From: Endothia cerciana | Lineage: Eukaryota; Ascomycota; Sordariomycetes; Diaporthales; Cryphonectriaceae | Direction: 5' to 3' | Assembly (NCBI GenBank): GCA_026119935.1 | Contig: JALRMH010000022.1 | Coordinates: 186,001 to 250,000 of the forward strand | DNA length: 64,000 nt | Shown here: one piece after another, positions 47,923-59,239 of the stretch | Layout of the letters: the number at the start of each line of letters is the position of its first letter | Numbering within the stretch: the stretch's first letter is position 1 | Made by a program: the position numbers and the translations under genes | Notes under the pieces: model-generated | The model's database searches: none | The model's input: the letters and a program-made list of their open reading frames with translations, nothing else | Told to the model about the DNA's origin: nothing

Positions 47923-50026
47923 TCACCGGCCTTGGTAGTTCGGTGGTTTTCTCCCCACAGGCGGCGGTGGCTGCTCATCGTCGATCGGGTACGGTGGCGC
48001 CGGAACAGCGGCAGCAGCGGACGAGATCACGGGCGCGGTCCCCACCCTCCGCATGGCCTGGTGCTCGGGGAGGGGGGTCTTGGGTGGTAGTGGCGGGGGC
48101 TCGACTCGTGAGCGTTGTGCATAAGCTCCTTGGCTCCGCGGCCGCTCGTCCGACGAGACGATGGCGATCTTGTCCGTCCCTGCAGCGGTCCGGAACTGCG
48201 CTGGCGAAGGCGCGTGTACCACCAGATGGTCTTCGTGGTCGGTGTGGAGGTCGGGGGCTGGCGCCGAGGGTGGCCGGGTTCTTCCTTGAGGTGGCGTTTC
48301 TCGGCGGGGCGACAGGGGAGGAGGGATATGAGCTTCTTCGTCCTGCGGGATGGTGGGTAAGACACGCTCGTATGAGCTCCGTGGGGATCGCTGGTTTGTA
48401 GGTACTGATAGGGCGTCTATCCCGGAGTCATACGACTGTCTGTCGATCGATCGACTGGAGGGTGTGTTCGGCGCGGGTGGCCATGCCTCTGGAATCTCGG
48501 CGGGAAGCTCAACCGCAAGCGGCGAGAAAAAGCTGTAGTCGTCCTTGAAGGGCTTCAGCTCCGGCTCTCCGCTGTGTCGTTCGAAGCGCTGCTTTGCCCG
48601 GTCGATCTTGGCCAGCCTGGCGGCGCAGTCCTGCACCATCTTCTGTTCCGTTCTGCGGCCGAGGTACATCCTCGTCGACGTGGAAATTTCCGAGAGTCGG
48701 TTCCACTCGTTCATCCCGAACTCGCCCACACCGACTTCCACGTTGAGGCGGTAGTAATTGTCGATGTTGACTCCTTTCGAGGGCAGGATCTCCTTCTTCA
48801 TGAGCTCGTGTGTCCTCTCGCAACCCTCAATCTTGGAGATCAGCCTCCTCCTGGCCTCGGCAAACCCCCCCAGGAACCCTTCATACCACTCGGTCTTGTT
48901 TGCGTCGCTACTCTTGGGCCTCTTGCCCGTCCCGAGGCTGAGGAAGACTCCGATCTCGCGTCCGGGCCACTCGTTCGTCACGGCCTCTTCGAGCGCCTCG
49001 GGGGAAGGGTTGAATCGTCCATCACCACCATCATGGAACACGGTCTGGCCGATCCGGATCGGCTTGAATGCCAGTCCGATAGAGCAGGTTGCCCTTCCTG
49101 CCTCCCAGATGGTGCAATCGTATTCGGGGGCCGTTTCCCTCCTCGAGTCGTATGAGCGCAGCAAGACGACGTCAGACTTACTGTGTGCGCCGTTGTAGAC
49201 CGCGGTCACAGCCCTGCAATGTTGTCAGCCGAACGTCCACTCGCCACCCCAAATGTTATTGTTTCCTTTTTCTTTTGCTTTTTTTTTTGGGGGGGGGGGG
49301 GGTGTCATCATACGTCTTCGTCCTTTTTTCCCTCTCGTCGTAGAGGCGCGCGTTCCCATCGCCTCCCCTCCCGCTGAAGGCGGGCCGCGCCATCTGGGCC
49401 GTCGGGCTCTTGGCGCTGAAGCTGACGACACTCGCGTTGCTGAGATGCCTCCTGGGCCCATGCACGTTCCCGCGGGACTGCGTGCTCAGGGGGCTGGCCA
49501 GGGACGAGGTCCCATCGTCCCCCTCCGACTCGGATACCGTGTGTTCCCTGACGGCCTCCTGGATGGCCTCCTCGAGCTTCGAGGCCTTGAACAGGGTCGA
49601 GTGGGTGGGGATGCCGAAGATGGTCTTGTCGGTCTCGAAGACCATGCGGGTCATGCGCACGTAGAGCTCCTTGCAGGTCTCGAGGTCGAGGCGCAGGCGG
49701 CCCAGCATGAGGGCGATGAGGCCGCCCGTCCCGGTGCCGACGATCAGGTCGAAGTGGTCGGCGGGCTTGGGGATCTCGTGGCGCCTGGGCGCGCGGCCCT
49801 CCTTCTCGACGAAGGTTCGGTGCATGATCTCCTGTATGATGATGAACATGCTGTAGCCGCGGACACCACCGCCGTCTAGGATGGTGGTTCAAGACGACCA
49901 TAGTCAGCGCACAGCGTCGCGACAGGCCGGCAGCCGAGGCAAAGGGGGAGAATGCGCACCTAGCGAAAGCACACGAAGGGGCGGACCCTTCGTGGTGTCC
50001 TTCCGCGTCAGACCGATCGATGCCAT
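47923..50026 (-). CDS. Patatin-like protein with substituted catalytic serine
   Basis: Exons 50026-49960, 49875-49314 and 49213-47923 give 639 residues; introns of 84 and 100 nt are GT-AG. The patatin fold runs from about 18 to 385: oxyanion-hole LSLDGGGVRGYSM (Asp23), the nucleophile-elbow position DLIVGTGTGGLIALMLGRL, and the acidic residue in FHDGGDGRFNP (about Asp271). In active patatins the elbow is GTSTGG; here the third residue is Gly (about 71), so the serine nucleophile is missing. A long disordered tail (about 400-639) is rich in Pro, Ser and Arg with polyproline (PPPLPPKTPLP) that could bind SH3 domains. It may bind lipid or act as a signalling pseudoenzyme. Intron 2 holds a C15A10 homopolymer (transcript sense). 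Confidence 0.85.
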
Positions 50027-51480
50027 GGGTCGAGGATCACGGGTTTGTCTGTCCGGAAGCAGCGGGACAAAGGCCTTGTTTGTGCGTGAACAGCGCGCGG
50101 CGTATTTCTGATAAGAGAGATGGCCGTCGAGTAAAGGGTACCTAAGTAGGGCTGTCCTGGTTCTCGCGAGGGCGAACAGTGCAGTTGCAGGCAGTAGTTA
50201 GTCAGGTTGGGTGATTGATGATATGCACCGGCGCTCGCGGGAGGGCAACCAAGCCAGACCGCAGCGAACGGAACGAAACCAAACGAACCTCAGCATGCTA
50301 CATCGTAATAGGAAGACCAGTAGAGTGCAGTATTAGGGGCAGGGGTACGGGCCAGGGGCGCAGTGCGTCACTGCTCCACTGAGAGATCGAGGAAAGGCGA
50401 CTGTGACGGCGCATGACGGTGCCACGGCGGGGTTTGTCTGGCTCGGCAGGCCGAGAAGGTTGGGACGGTGGGGCCACTGAGGAGCCCGCTGAGGAACCAC
50501 TGAGAAGCCGCTGGGGGAGGGCACTGGGAAAAGAAGGTTGGGGTTGGGCTCGGGGCAAGGAAACACGGAAACAGGGGAACGTGCCCCCAGCGGGTGCCCA
50601 GGCGGGGTAGTGCACCGCCACATGAAGCAAGGAACACTGGCAGGGATCACAGCTTGCTGGGTGACATATGGGAAGCAGGGATTCCTCAGCGGCCTCACGG
50701 AGGCCAAGGTGTGGCCTAGCAGACCGGATCTGGCAGCTCGAGCCCAAGGCGTGGTGTGGTGTGAGGTGATCAACCAAGATGCAGGAATGCATGCACTGCT
50801 GGGAAGACACGCCAAGGTGCCATGCAGGATCGAGGACGTCGAGGGGCACAACAGGGGACGACATAAGGGGTGCTCAGATCGGCTGAAGGACAAATACAAT
50901 TTGGGGGGTGGTGGGGGGACGGTAATAGTGATAGTACAAGGGAAGGGAGGGGAGGGAGCTGATCGACCACCACTCTTCCCCAACCAACCCAAACCTTCCG
51001 CAGAAACAAACAATGACAAGGAGCCAGAGGAGGCAAAGAATCCATATCCTTGTGTGGTGAGGTTGGGATTGGGGCTTCTGGAAGGCCTGTCAAGCCGAGA
51101 AGCCCGAGAATTCTGTCGCACTATGTACCGTAATATGGGGCAGTTCAGGTGGCAGTGCCGTCGCAGTCAGCTCGCGTACTGGCCCAAGCGCCGAGTCGCC
51201 ATCTGAGCCTACATATTCTGTGGTAATCAGGGAGTATACGAGTACGTGGTGTGGGTACGTGCCTCTGCCGACTGGCGCCCTGGTCTCAGTGTGTGGTCCG
51301 CCGTTGACCGTGCAGTCTGTATCAGGGCTACCAGCAGAACTTTTTATGCCAACCTCAACAAGCTTCGTGTAGGTATCGTATCCATGCACCGTAGAAGCGT
51401 CTCGCATCCAACATAGATGTCGCGCCCTTCCTGCCATCGTCCGCCGCCCGTACCGCCGTCATTTGCATCCAATAGCGGCG
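50027..51480. other. Intergenic region
   Basis: 1.45 kb upstream of the patatin gene and downstream of the P450. A 262-codon minus-strand frame (51121-50333) is low complexity (Pro, Ser, Leu) and reflects G-rich composition, not a gene. Confidence 0.5.
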
Positions 51481-53710
51481 TCACTTCTTCCGTCTCGTGA
51501 TGACCATCGGCATGTCCCACTGGTAGACAAACCAGGCATTATGATATTTCCATTTGTGATCGGGATTCTGCAACTTGATCTGTTGCCAATGGTCAAGTCA
51601 GTATAAATCCGGGACAGACGCGAATGGCTAGCTCAGCTCGGCCTGTGCACACGAAGGGTGGACGAGCGACCCACATCAAACACGGAATAGAGTGTTGCGA
51701 ATAACTTCCAGAGCTCCAGCTGGGCAAAGTAGCGGCCCATACAGACGCGGGATCCACCACCAAATGTATGGCCCGCGACATCGCGCATCCTCCTGAGCCT
51801 GGCCTCGAAGCCGGCCTCATCCTCGCCGTCTCGCCTCAGCCAGCGGTCCGGGTTGAAGCTGTCCGCGTCCGCGCCGAACACGGCGCGGTCGCGGTTCGTC
51901 ACCGCGGGACTGACACCCACCTTCGTCCCGGCGGGGATGAACCGTCCATCAGGGAGGGTAAAGCCGGCCGCCGGTACGACCCGCTCGAAGATCATGGCCA
52001 GGGCAGGGTTGATCCGCATGGTCTCTCTCATCACGGCGTCCAGATATGGGAGGCTCTTGATTTCAGCCCACTGCGCGGGCAGTGACAGACGTGCGCCGTC
52101 CAGCTCCGTGGTGAGTTTGGTGTAAGCGCTTGGTGTCTTGGCCAGGTAATATACGGCCGCTCTCATCGTAGAGGAACTGGTATCGCCGCCTGCCAGGATG
52201 TTGAGCATCAGCCATGATACAACCTGGTTGTCGTCGACGACAGAGTCACGGTACGTATGCTTCCTTGATTGACAATGATATTAGCCCTGGTCCCGCTGTG
52301 CGGCTCGGTTAACAGGGAAGACACTGACAGTTTGGTATACTTGGCGAGATAGTGCTCCGCATTGCTGGACTCCTCCCTCTTAGCTTCCCTTTGTTGTTGA
52401 TACTCAGCCACTACTTTATAGGCGTAGGAGATCCCGGTCAGCGTTGGCTTCGGCCCGATGCGCATTATTGGGTTTTTGTCTAAAAGGTAATCGACCCATG
52501 GGATTTGAGACACGGGCGCGAAGTAGTAGAGGCCCTTGGTGGAGTCAACGATCCTATAACAGGTCAGCGATGACAAACAGAGTGAAAGATATCACGACTC
52601 GGTATATCTCAATACCTAGATGCCTAAGTAGTCAATGGGAGTCGAGGCTCTAGAAGACAGAGGGGGGCCCACAGGTTGTCTACGTCCTTCTCCTGGTCAA
52701 GAAAACCGTAATGCCGGCCGAAGCTTATATTGGCCGTCACGTCCCAGGCAAAGTAGCCAAGCCAGTCGTCCATCATGCAGACTTTGCCGGACTTCTCTCC
52801 ATTATAAACGAACTTGGACTCCAACTTTTGTATCAGCTTGCTGAGGGTCTCGTCGATAGCCGGTTCTTGATCGAGAACCTTGGTCCTGATGAGAAGCATT
52901 ATGTGAGGATTTTCGTTAGAGCCGCTAGGAATAGATGCTCGTGCTTACATTGTCCAGAGACTGCGAATTGGTCTCATCTGCTTATCATGCCAGACACTAT
53001 CATCAGTATTGAAAATATTCGAAAATATCTGACCGTTGATGAGGGCGTCATCTGATCAACTTTCATCAACAAATCTGACCAAAGACCAGCCAACTTAGTC
53101 TCAGGTGAGGAAAGGGACATACTAGCTCGGTACATATTAGACTAAATGATATGTCAGTAGGGCCATTCCCAAAAAATGGGTATCGGAATCATGAAACATG
53201 CCTTCTTCCATGGGTCCTTCGTAGAGTAAATTGTCCGAATGAGATTCGGATCCCCGATGCTGATAGCGTGCGGACCGATCCTCACAGCTGTGGCATTATA
53301 TTTGCGATGCCACTCTAGGTGTGTCGTATCAATGTCTCCTCTTGCAGTCCTTTTTGCAGGTTAAAATCACAAATCATGCCTTCGGGGAGCCACACATGTG
53401 AATCTATTGCTTAGAGCCGAACCGAAAGAAAAGGGGCGGGAGAGGGTTAGAGACATCCTGGATTCCTGGCCATTGTGAAGAGAACAAGAAGAAGGAAAGA
53501 GGCCAAAAAACCCCTGCCTTCGACACAGGCCAGAGAGCAAACTACACACCATACAGCCCGCCAGATATCCGTGAACTTAGCCAGGAAAGGCCCAGGGAAG
53601 TTCCGGAGCGGAGAGAAGAGCAACTCCCAGGCGATCCTCAGTACGATCAGGGAGCACAAGCCCAAAGCGAGCTGACCGCTATTATCATCGAAGAGAGTAG
53701 AGAGGCCCAT
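51481..53710 (-). CDS. Cytochrome P450 monooxygenase, pisatin demethylase-like
   Basis: Eight exons (53710-53550, 53349-53202, 53141-53123, 53051-52949, 52885-52673, 52553-52329, 52263-51675, 51579-51481) join in frame to 518 residues. An N-terminal membrane anchor (LALGLCSLIVLRIAW) and proline-rich hinge (LRNFPGPFLAKFTDIWRA) are followed by the I-helix AGGDTSSS, the E-x-x-R motif in RETMR, PDRW, and the heme loop FGGGSRVCMG with Cys464. The C-terminus (HNAWFVYQWDMPMVITRR) and the internal segments NGQIFSNIFNT and KQMRPIRSLWTM point to the pisatin demethylase/benzoate hydroxylase-like families. Intron 2 (53201-53142) is GC-AG (AAG|GCATGT), and exon 3 is a 19-nt microexon. Intron 5 is the least certain (119 nt). 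Substrate unknown. Confidence 0.88.
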
Positions 53711-54548
53711 CGTGTATGAAGCGCGGGTATCAGACCAGAGAGGCACCAACAAACGGCCTGTTATGGCTTGACTTTCGATGTCGTCGTAAAGGGCCAACGC
53801 CTAAGTCAATATATAGCGAATTACTTACTATGTAAGACACTACAAAACGGAAGCCGCCCAAGGGGAACAGGGAGGTATTTTAAAGCTCCAGCATGGTAGG
53901 TGGTGCATGTGGCCAATATCACGGTCGCACCCGGATTACATCTCCGACTCCGCATTCTGCTAACGCTCTACAGAGCCTACTCCGGGATGACTTATGGTTG
54001 AGGGTACTCCATTGGCAGCGGGAATATCACGGGATGAGGGAAAGGTTACCTTTGGCAATTGATCTACGGTATCTCGCATATGTATCTAAGGGGGCCGGTC
54101 GAAGTTATTGGTCTCAATCGACCAATGAACACCTCAATATTGCGCCCCTCTGCAGAGGTTTGGGGACGCTGGCGAGGGGATAATGGCCTGTTGAACAGCT
54201 GGAGCCGGGTGGAACTATTTGCATGCGCGAAGCAGGAGGTCAGGAACGGCCGATCCAACAGCGAGCACATAACTTTTGTAGTTTCTTAGATAGTTGATAT
54301 TTACCGATAAGATCCTCAGTTTCGTCAACGCAAAAGACTTGTTGCTATAACCTCAGCCTTGTCTCCACGATCATGAAAAGCCGACCCAGACATCCAACCT
54401 GGCGAATGAGCATACCTCCGACTGCGAGCTATGTGCGCATGTCTGGTCGCTTCTGGTAACTATTAATGGCTCGGATTTGCCCTGAATCTCTGCTTCGATT
54501 ACTTCCTACACCTATGATGGTATCTGAGGGTGTTTCTTAGCTTCTCCG
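53711..54548. other. Intergenic region
   Basis: 838 bases upstream of the P450. A small plus-strand frame (53893-54183) has no motif. Probably promoter. Confidence 0.45.
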
Positions 54549-54867
54549 ATGTCTTCCAACAACTCGCAATCATTCACGGCTGACTACTTGGCTCAAAGTC
54601 CAGCCAGTGCGCTCAGATCAATCATGGCTGCTGTTACTGCCGTGTCCATTCTCTTGGTATGTCTTCGTTGTAACGTTCAGATCAAAATCTCAAGAATCTT
54701 CAGACTGGACGACACTATTATTGTGACGGTAAGAGAACCCACAGCTTCCATCACTTATCTCTTAAGAGTTGATATAAAGTCACATCGTACTGTTCGCGGA
54801 TTGTTCTCGTTGCGTACGCTCGGATCCTTGTAGCCGCAGCAGACTGTAGTCTCGGACGACATGCTCA
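54549..54867 (+). pseudogene. Relic of a PTH11-like rhodopsin-domain membrane protein
   Basis: A start and first exon-like stretch (54549-54728) encode a polar N-terminus, a hydrophobic helix (IMAAVTAVSILLVCLRC) and the KISRIFRLDDTIIV segment typical of fungal rhodopsin-domain/PTH11-like receptors. A GTAAGA donor follows. A second stretch in another frame (about 54780-54867) reads ILVAAADCSLGRHAQ, matching the family's next conserved piece, and ends at a CA|GTGAGT donor. No later helices can be found downstream, whereas intact members have seven. I therefore read it as a truncated or decayed copy. The splice between the two pieces has no clean in-phase acceptor. Confidence 0.5.
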
Positions 54868-56029
54868 GTGAGTTTGAGCAGAGCCCATGGTTAAGCGCAC
54901 ACCATCGATCCAACGAGGTGGCCGCATGTCGCGACCGAGGAAAAAGCACAATAACGGAAGGAAAACGGCACAGCGTGAAGCAGACGATGTTGGGATATAG
55001 AATTTTGTAGCGGGGACGGGTCGGAAACAGAACCTAGAGGGGCAGCATGTCGGAAATTTAACACTCCACAAGAATGTCACATCATAGCCCGCGGCCGCTT
55101 CGTACCAATCGCCCAGAATCACAAGCACCCCGACACTGGCATTCTATTTACCTTAGAGGACGGAAAGAAATTGCAAAAGCCATCTTGGGGGTCAAGATAA
55201 GGAAATTTAAAAAGGCTACAAGACGAATGTGAAACTGACACGCGGTGGCAGAATAGTCCTGGACCTCAAATCGTGACGCACATTGTTCAAGATGTTGCGA
55301 CAAGCTATGGTAGAGGAAGGCCTTCCGATACCCCTAACGCTCTACGACTCCTAATTAGCACAAGTATCTCGCTCAAGAGCAGCTAAAAGATCCTAATTAG
55401 TCAAGACTCAGAATTAAGACCGGACAGTGCCCCAAATGCCCCAAGACCAACTATCAACTCACACAGGCGAATGACTTGGTGCTGGTCAATTCTAAGAAAG
55501 GAATAAAATGGGCGCTGGTCGTAGGACGTGTCACAACTGAACTTCAAGCGGGCGGACGCCGCGGCTCAGAATCTTCAACGTTGGAGACTCCTATCTGCGT
55601 CATCAAGGAACATGAGGCCGTCTGGCCGGCTTCGCGGAATCAGAGGCCCTTGAGGATATTTGGCAAGAATCATCGTCGCTGTCATCCAAGGGCCCGAACA
55701 AGTGGCTATCCCGAGCAGAGAGATAGTGCGTTATGTCTCAACAGCAAGCTAGGTTCAATAGTACTATAGTCATGGGAATTAAGGCATTCAGCCCTTTTGC
55801 ACAGCCCCAGAACCCTATGTGTTCGTACTCCGAACCTCGCTTGCTTTGAAGCCCCAAGATTAGTTTAGTACTCATATGATCAAATCATTTCACTGCTATG
55901 TTTGATTCCTAGTTAGCTTGCTCACACCATGACCTCGCCTATAAAAGATAGCCTTCGTATTCCTTTTTGGTGCGGAAGAGCATGACGTGAGAGCCATGCT
56001 ATTCTGTAGCGCTGCGATTTGCACTCCGG
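54868..56029. other. Intergenic region downstream of receptor relic
   Basis: 1.2 kb. A 97-codon frame (55476-55769, plus) is the only open stretch of note and has no recognised motif; it might be remnant tail sequence. No gene is supported. Confidence 0.45.
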
Positions 56030-57247
56030 CTACATCATCTTGATAATAACCTTCGAAAAGTGCTCTTGCCTCTCTAGCCTCTCAAACGCCCCCTTGGCTT
56101 CCTCCAAGCTGAACGCCACGTCATCGACCGCAGGCTTCAAGATCTTATCTTCCATGAAAGAGTTCATGTCGAGGAACATCTTGCGCGATCCAAGTATGAT
56201 GCCCCGGTATGTGGAATGCTTCCATAACGCGCTCATGATGCCTGGATCCTTGTCATTATCTGAGCCCCCCACCATTCCGGCGATGGTGATTAGACCATGG
56301 AATCGAATGGCCTTTAAGTCTTGGGATAAAGTTTTGTGGCCTACCACGTCGACGATGTGGTCCAGGCCGCGCTGCTCGGGCGTCAGAGACTTAGCAACAT
56401 CGCCCCAGTTTGGCTGCGTCTTGTAGTTGATGACGTGCTGGGCGCCAAGGGCGCGCAGTTTATCTGCTCTAGTATCCGTACTCGAGATGGCGATGACATT
56501 GGCCCCAACTGCCACGGCGATCTATTGTAGCTGTCAGCCATTGTCTCGCCCAGAGCAGATATTGGAACTCGGTGCTCCTTGCCTGCAACACAGCAACACT
56601 AACACCTCCGGTCCCTTGGACCAGCACCCAATCGCCCTTCTGTACTTCTTTCCCCGGCAGGCCAAACAACGCGTTCCAAGCTGTCAATCCCGAGCAGGTC
56701 AGAGTAGCCGCCTCCTCGAATGTCATATGTTTGGGCATGGGAACAAGACAGGCTTGGTGGAAGACACCTCGACGACATAGTGTGCCATTAAGTTCCTGGC
56801 CAAGGCCGTGGCAGACTTCTTCCAAGGAGGGCATGTGATCACTGTTATCTTCAGACAACATATGCATCACGACCTTCTCGCCGGGTCTCAGCCAGGTCGA
56901 GTTCTTTTCCACCGCGGAGCCAATAGCAACAACGATGCCTGCGCCATCACAGCCGGGGACGACGTTCGGTGCAGCTGTGAGAGGCATCGCACCGGGGAGT
57001 CCGCCCTACAAGAATGATGAGCTTTCTAAATATCAAAGAGAGCAGCTGATGGGTATGATAGAGTCTTTACCCTGGCGATGGCGATGTCGCGGTAGTTCAG
57101 AGACGCTGCGTGTATCTCGACCAGGACTTCTTCTGGACCGAGGTCGTCCGCTTTACTCATAAAAGCCGGCTCGAACTGCAGTGATGACAAACCCTCCTGC
57201 GCAGCGTCAAGCACCCAGCGACCTCTTAGCGGGGCCCTTGAATCCAT
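56030..57247 (-). CDS. MDR-family zinc-independent alcohol dehydrogenase/quinone oxidoreductase
   Basis: Exons 57247-57071, 57005-56583 and 56521-56030, all joined in phase 0, give 363 residues. The start is the ATG at 57247; the longer frame begins with TTG. The N-terminal GroES-like domain contains EVLVEIHAASLNYRDIAIARGGLPG and VVPGCDGAGIVVAIG. The Rossmann domain contains ATLTCSGLTAWNALFG, VLVQGTGGVSVAVLQ and DVVGHKTLSQDL. The zinc-ligand cysteines and histidines of classical alcohol dehydrogenases are absent, so an NADPH-dependent quinone or enone reductase type is likely. Intron 2 (56582-56522) is GC-AG (CAG|GCAAGG); intron 1 (57070-57006) is GT-AG. Substrate unknown. Confidence 0.92.
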
Positions 57248-58450
57248 GATACGCCGCAAGACTGCACCTCTGACTACTCCTGGGGTAGCTAGCTCAATCC
57301 TTGATTTGACTAGGCCGTTCGGTCGTCTGCATCAAGACGAGGGTGTTCACACATAGAATGGGGGATAGTCGTCCTCTGAATTTTTGTGCCGAGATCCCAG
57401 AAGTTGTTTGGTTATAAAGACTCAATCACGCTGTGAGTATCTCGTAGCTAAGTCTGTCAGGCCCCGTTGAAGGATTTCTGCTGCGGATTACTCCGCACTC
57501 TCTCGACCAATAATATTCTTAAGTATATACGATGCAGATAAGATCGGGAGGAGCTCGCTGAGACCTTGCAAAAATCGGAGATATATTATACCGGAGAGCC
57601 GTTGATGAACTATCTGAGCTTTCGCGCATTGCGTGAGGTATGTTCCATCGAGAAACTATGCGGTATGCCAGTCCAAAGTGCCTTTGCCTGTAAGACTAGA
57701 TGGTGCCGTGGTAGTCATCGGACTTCTATTAAGAACGCGATGGCGATGAATTTCGTCGACAGACTGTCACAGTCCAGAGAAACCTTGGGACCGTCGACCC
57801 TGTATTCGTAGTTTGGTTTAAGTACAGAGTTAAGTGATTTGCTCTCTTCCGCTGCAATCAGACCTTTGACAGCCTTCAGGACAGAAGGGCGTACCCAGCC
57901 TTGTATTGGGAACCTCGATCCACTTGGCGCCCAACTATTAACAACCTGATTCCCTATGGCTCGTACATATCATAGTAGTAATGCAGCAACTCCGTGCCCC
58001 TCCTGGGTTTTGTGCCGGCGGGGTGGGACAGTTATCAGCTATCTTTATCTGACTGTACCATTTAGCAATTCTCAAGAGAAAGCACCATCCTATAACCCGA
58101 AGAGAAGATCGGCCCAGGTCTGCTTCCCAACCATACCCTCAAAAATCATATAGGGCCACATATATCTGTGTGCGTAGCTCAGACGGATCAGGCGTCGGCT
58201 CGAAATTAAATGCCCAACGCAAGACCTTGCAATGTTATAAACGCCCTTTGGAATGCCAAGTGGGCCCTGGTCTTCGTGCCAATTACCATAATAATCGAAC
58301 CATCCGGTGGGACCGCAGCCTTCGTGCATCTACTAGCCTCTTTGAATGATGACTCAGTCTCCGCGAGTATATAAATGGAAACGGTCAACCCGCCATGGCC
58401 CAGGTTGCGAGGTGAATCAGGAAAACTCGGTACCCACTTACGTCTTTGTC
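57248..58450. other. Divergent intergenic region, MDR gene / GNAT gene
   Basis: 1.2 kb between divergent genes. No convincing coding sequence; a minus-strand frame at 58329-58090 lacks a motif. It holds the GNAT TATA box near its right end. Confidence 0.5.
58369..58376 (+). promoter_or_regulatory. TATA box of the GNAT gene
   Basis: TATATAAA lies 75 bases upstream of the ATG at 58451 and downstream of an alternative in-frame ATG at 58346. This favours 58451 as the real start. Confidence 0.5.
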
Positions 58451-59086
58451 ATGGCATCCTCCGACTCACCCGCGCAGTCGAAATGCATCCTAGAGCCCAT
58501 GAACTTCTACGATGAGGCGCAATGCGCAGAACTCCTCCGCCAGCGCGTGATATGCGGCTGGGCGAAAACACCAAAGCTTATTGACGAGTGGCGCAAGGCG
58601 ATGGATGCCAAAACCCAAAACATGTTCTGGATCAAGCCAGCATCCCAGCCGGATCTGCGCGTCGGTCATGTCTCGCTCGACTGCGAGGCCGTGCCGCCAG
58701 ACCTGGAACTCGCCAACCCATACGACAAATCCGTGCTGACCATCACACGGCTCTTCATCCTGCCTGAACATAGGAAAATGAAATTAGGGCGGGCCGTGAT
58801 GGAGACAATGGAGCGGTACGCAAAGGAGGAGCCGTACGGGTCGAAGAACTGCAAGGCTCTTGCGGTGACGACATTGAGTAGGAGATACTACGACGACGAC
58901 GAGGGCCGGGCTGAGTATGAGTGGGGCAATGGCGTCCCGGCGTGGCCCAGAGGGACGAGCAATGAAGACTGGTACATAAGAATGGGATATGTCAAATGGA
59001 AGGATGAGCCTCGCTACCAAAATGACAGGCCTGGCTTTGAGGACCACAAGTTTGTCGCTGCGTATTTGCGGAAGAGCATCGCATAA
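58451..59086 (+). CDS. GNAT-family N-acetyltransferase
   Basis: 211 residues from the ATG at 58451 (MASSDSPAQSK...). An upstream in-frame ATG (58346) would add 35 residues without similarity to the fold and lies before the TATA box. GNAT features: the acceptor region LLRQRVICGWAKTP, the strand RVGHVSLDCEAV, and the acetyl-CoA-binding motif LFILPEHRKMKLGRAVMETMERYA (motif A), followed by ALAVTTLS and a final WYIRMGYVKWKDEPRY segment. The last codons are immediately followed by TAA, whose third base is the first base of an inserted transposon, so the 3' UTR must come from the element. Acetyl-group acceptor unknown. Confidence 0.88.
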   Translation: MASSDSPAQSKCILEPMNFYDEAQCAELLRQRVICGWAKTPKLIDEWRKAMDAKTQNMFWIKPASQPDLRVGHVSLDCEAVPPDLELANPYDKSVLTITRLFILPEHRKMKLGRAVMETMERYAKEEPYGSKNCKALAVTTLSRRYYDDDEGRAEYEWGNGVPAWPRGTSNEDWYIRMGYVKWKDEPRYQNDRPGFEDHKFVAAYLRKSIA

Positions 59087-59127
59087 GTCAAAGCACCCCC
59101 CTTCCGATCACCCCGGTCAGCCACACC
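59086..59127 (+). repeat. Left terminal inverted repeat of the transposon
   Basis: 42 bases that match the reverse complement of the right end with one mismatch (AGTCAAAGC versus AGTCAATGC), apart from the insertion in the right copy. Confidence 0.9.
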
Positions 59128-59239
59128 ATATATATACACACATATATATTATATATACTTTTCTATTCTATTCACCCACCACGATGCAATCCTCTTCGTC
59201 AGTAGGTAATTCGCCATCGCTCTCTTCATTCTGACTATC

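Noticed and set aside
50333..51121. 262-codon minus-strand frame upstream of the patatin gene
   Set aside because: Pro/Ser/Leu-rich product of G-rich plus-strand composition; no splice structure or motif.
58346..58450. Longer N-terminus of the GNAT protein from ATG 58346
   Set aside because: This ATG lies upstream of the TATA box, and the extra residues do not fit the fold.
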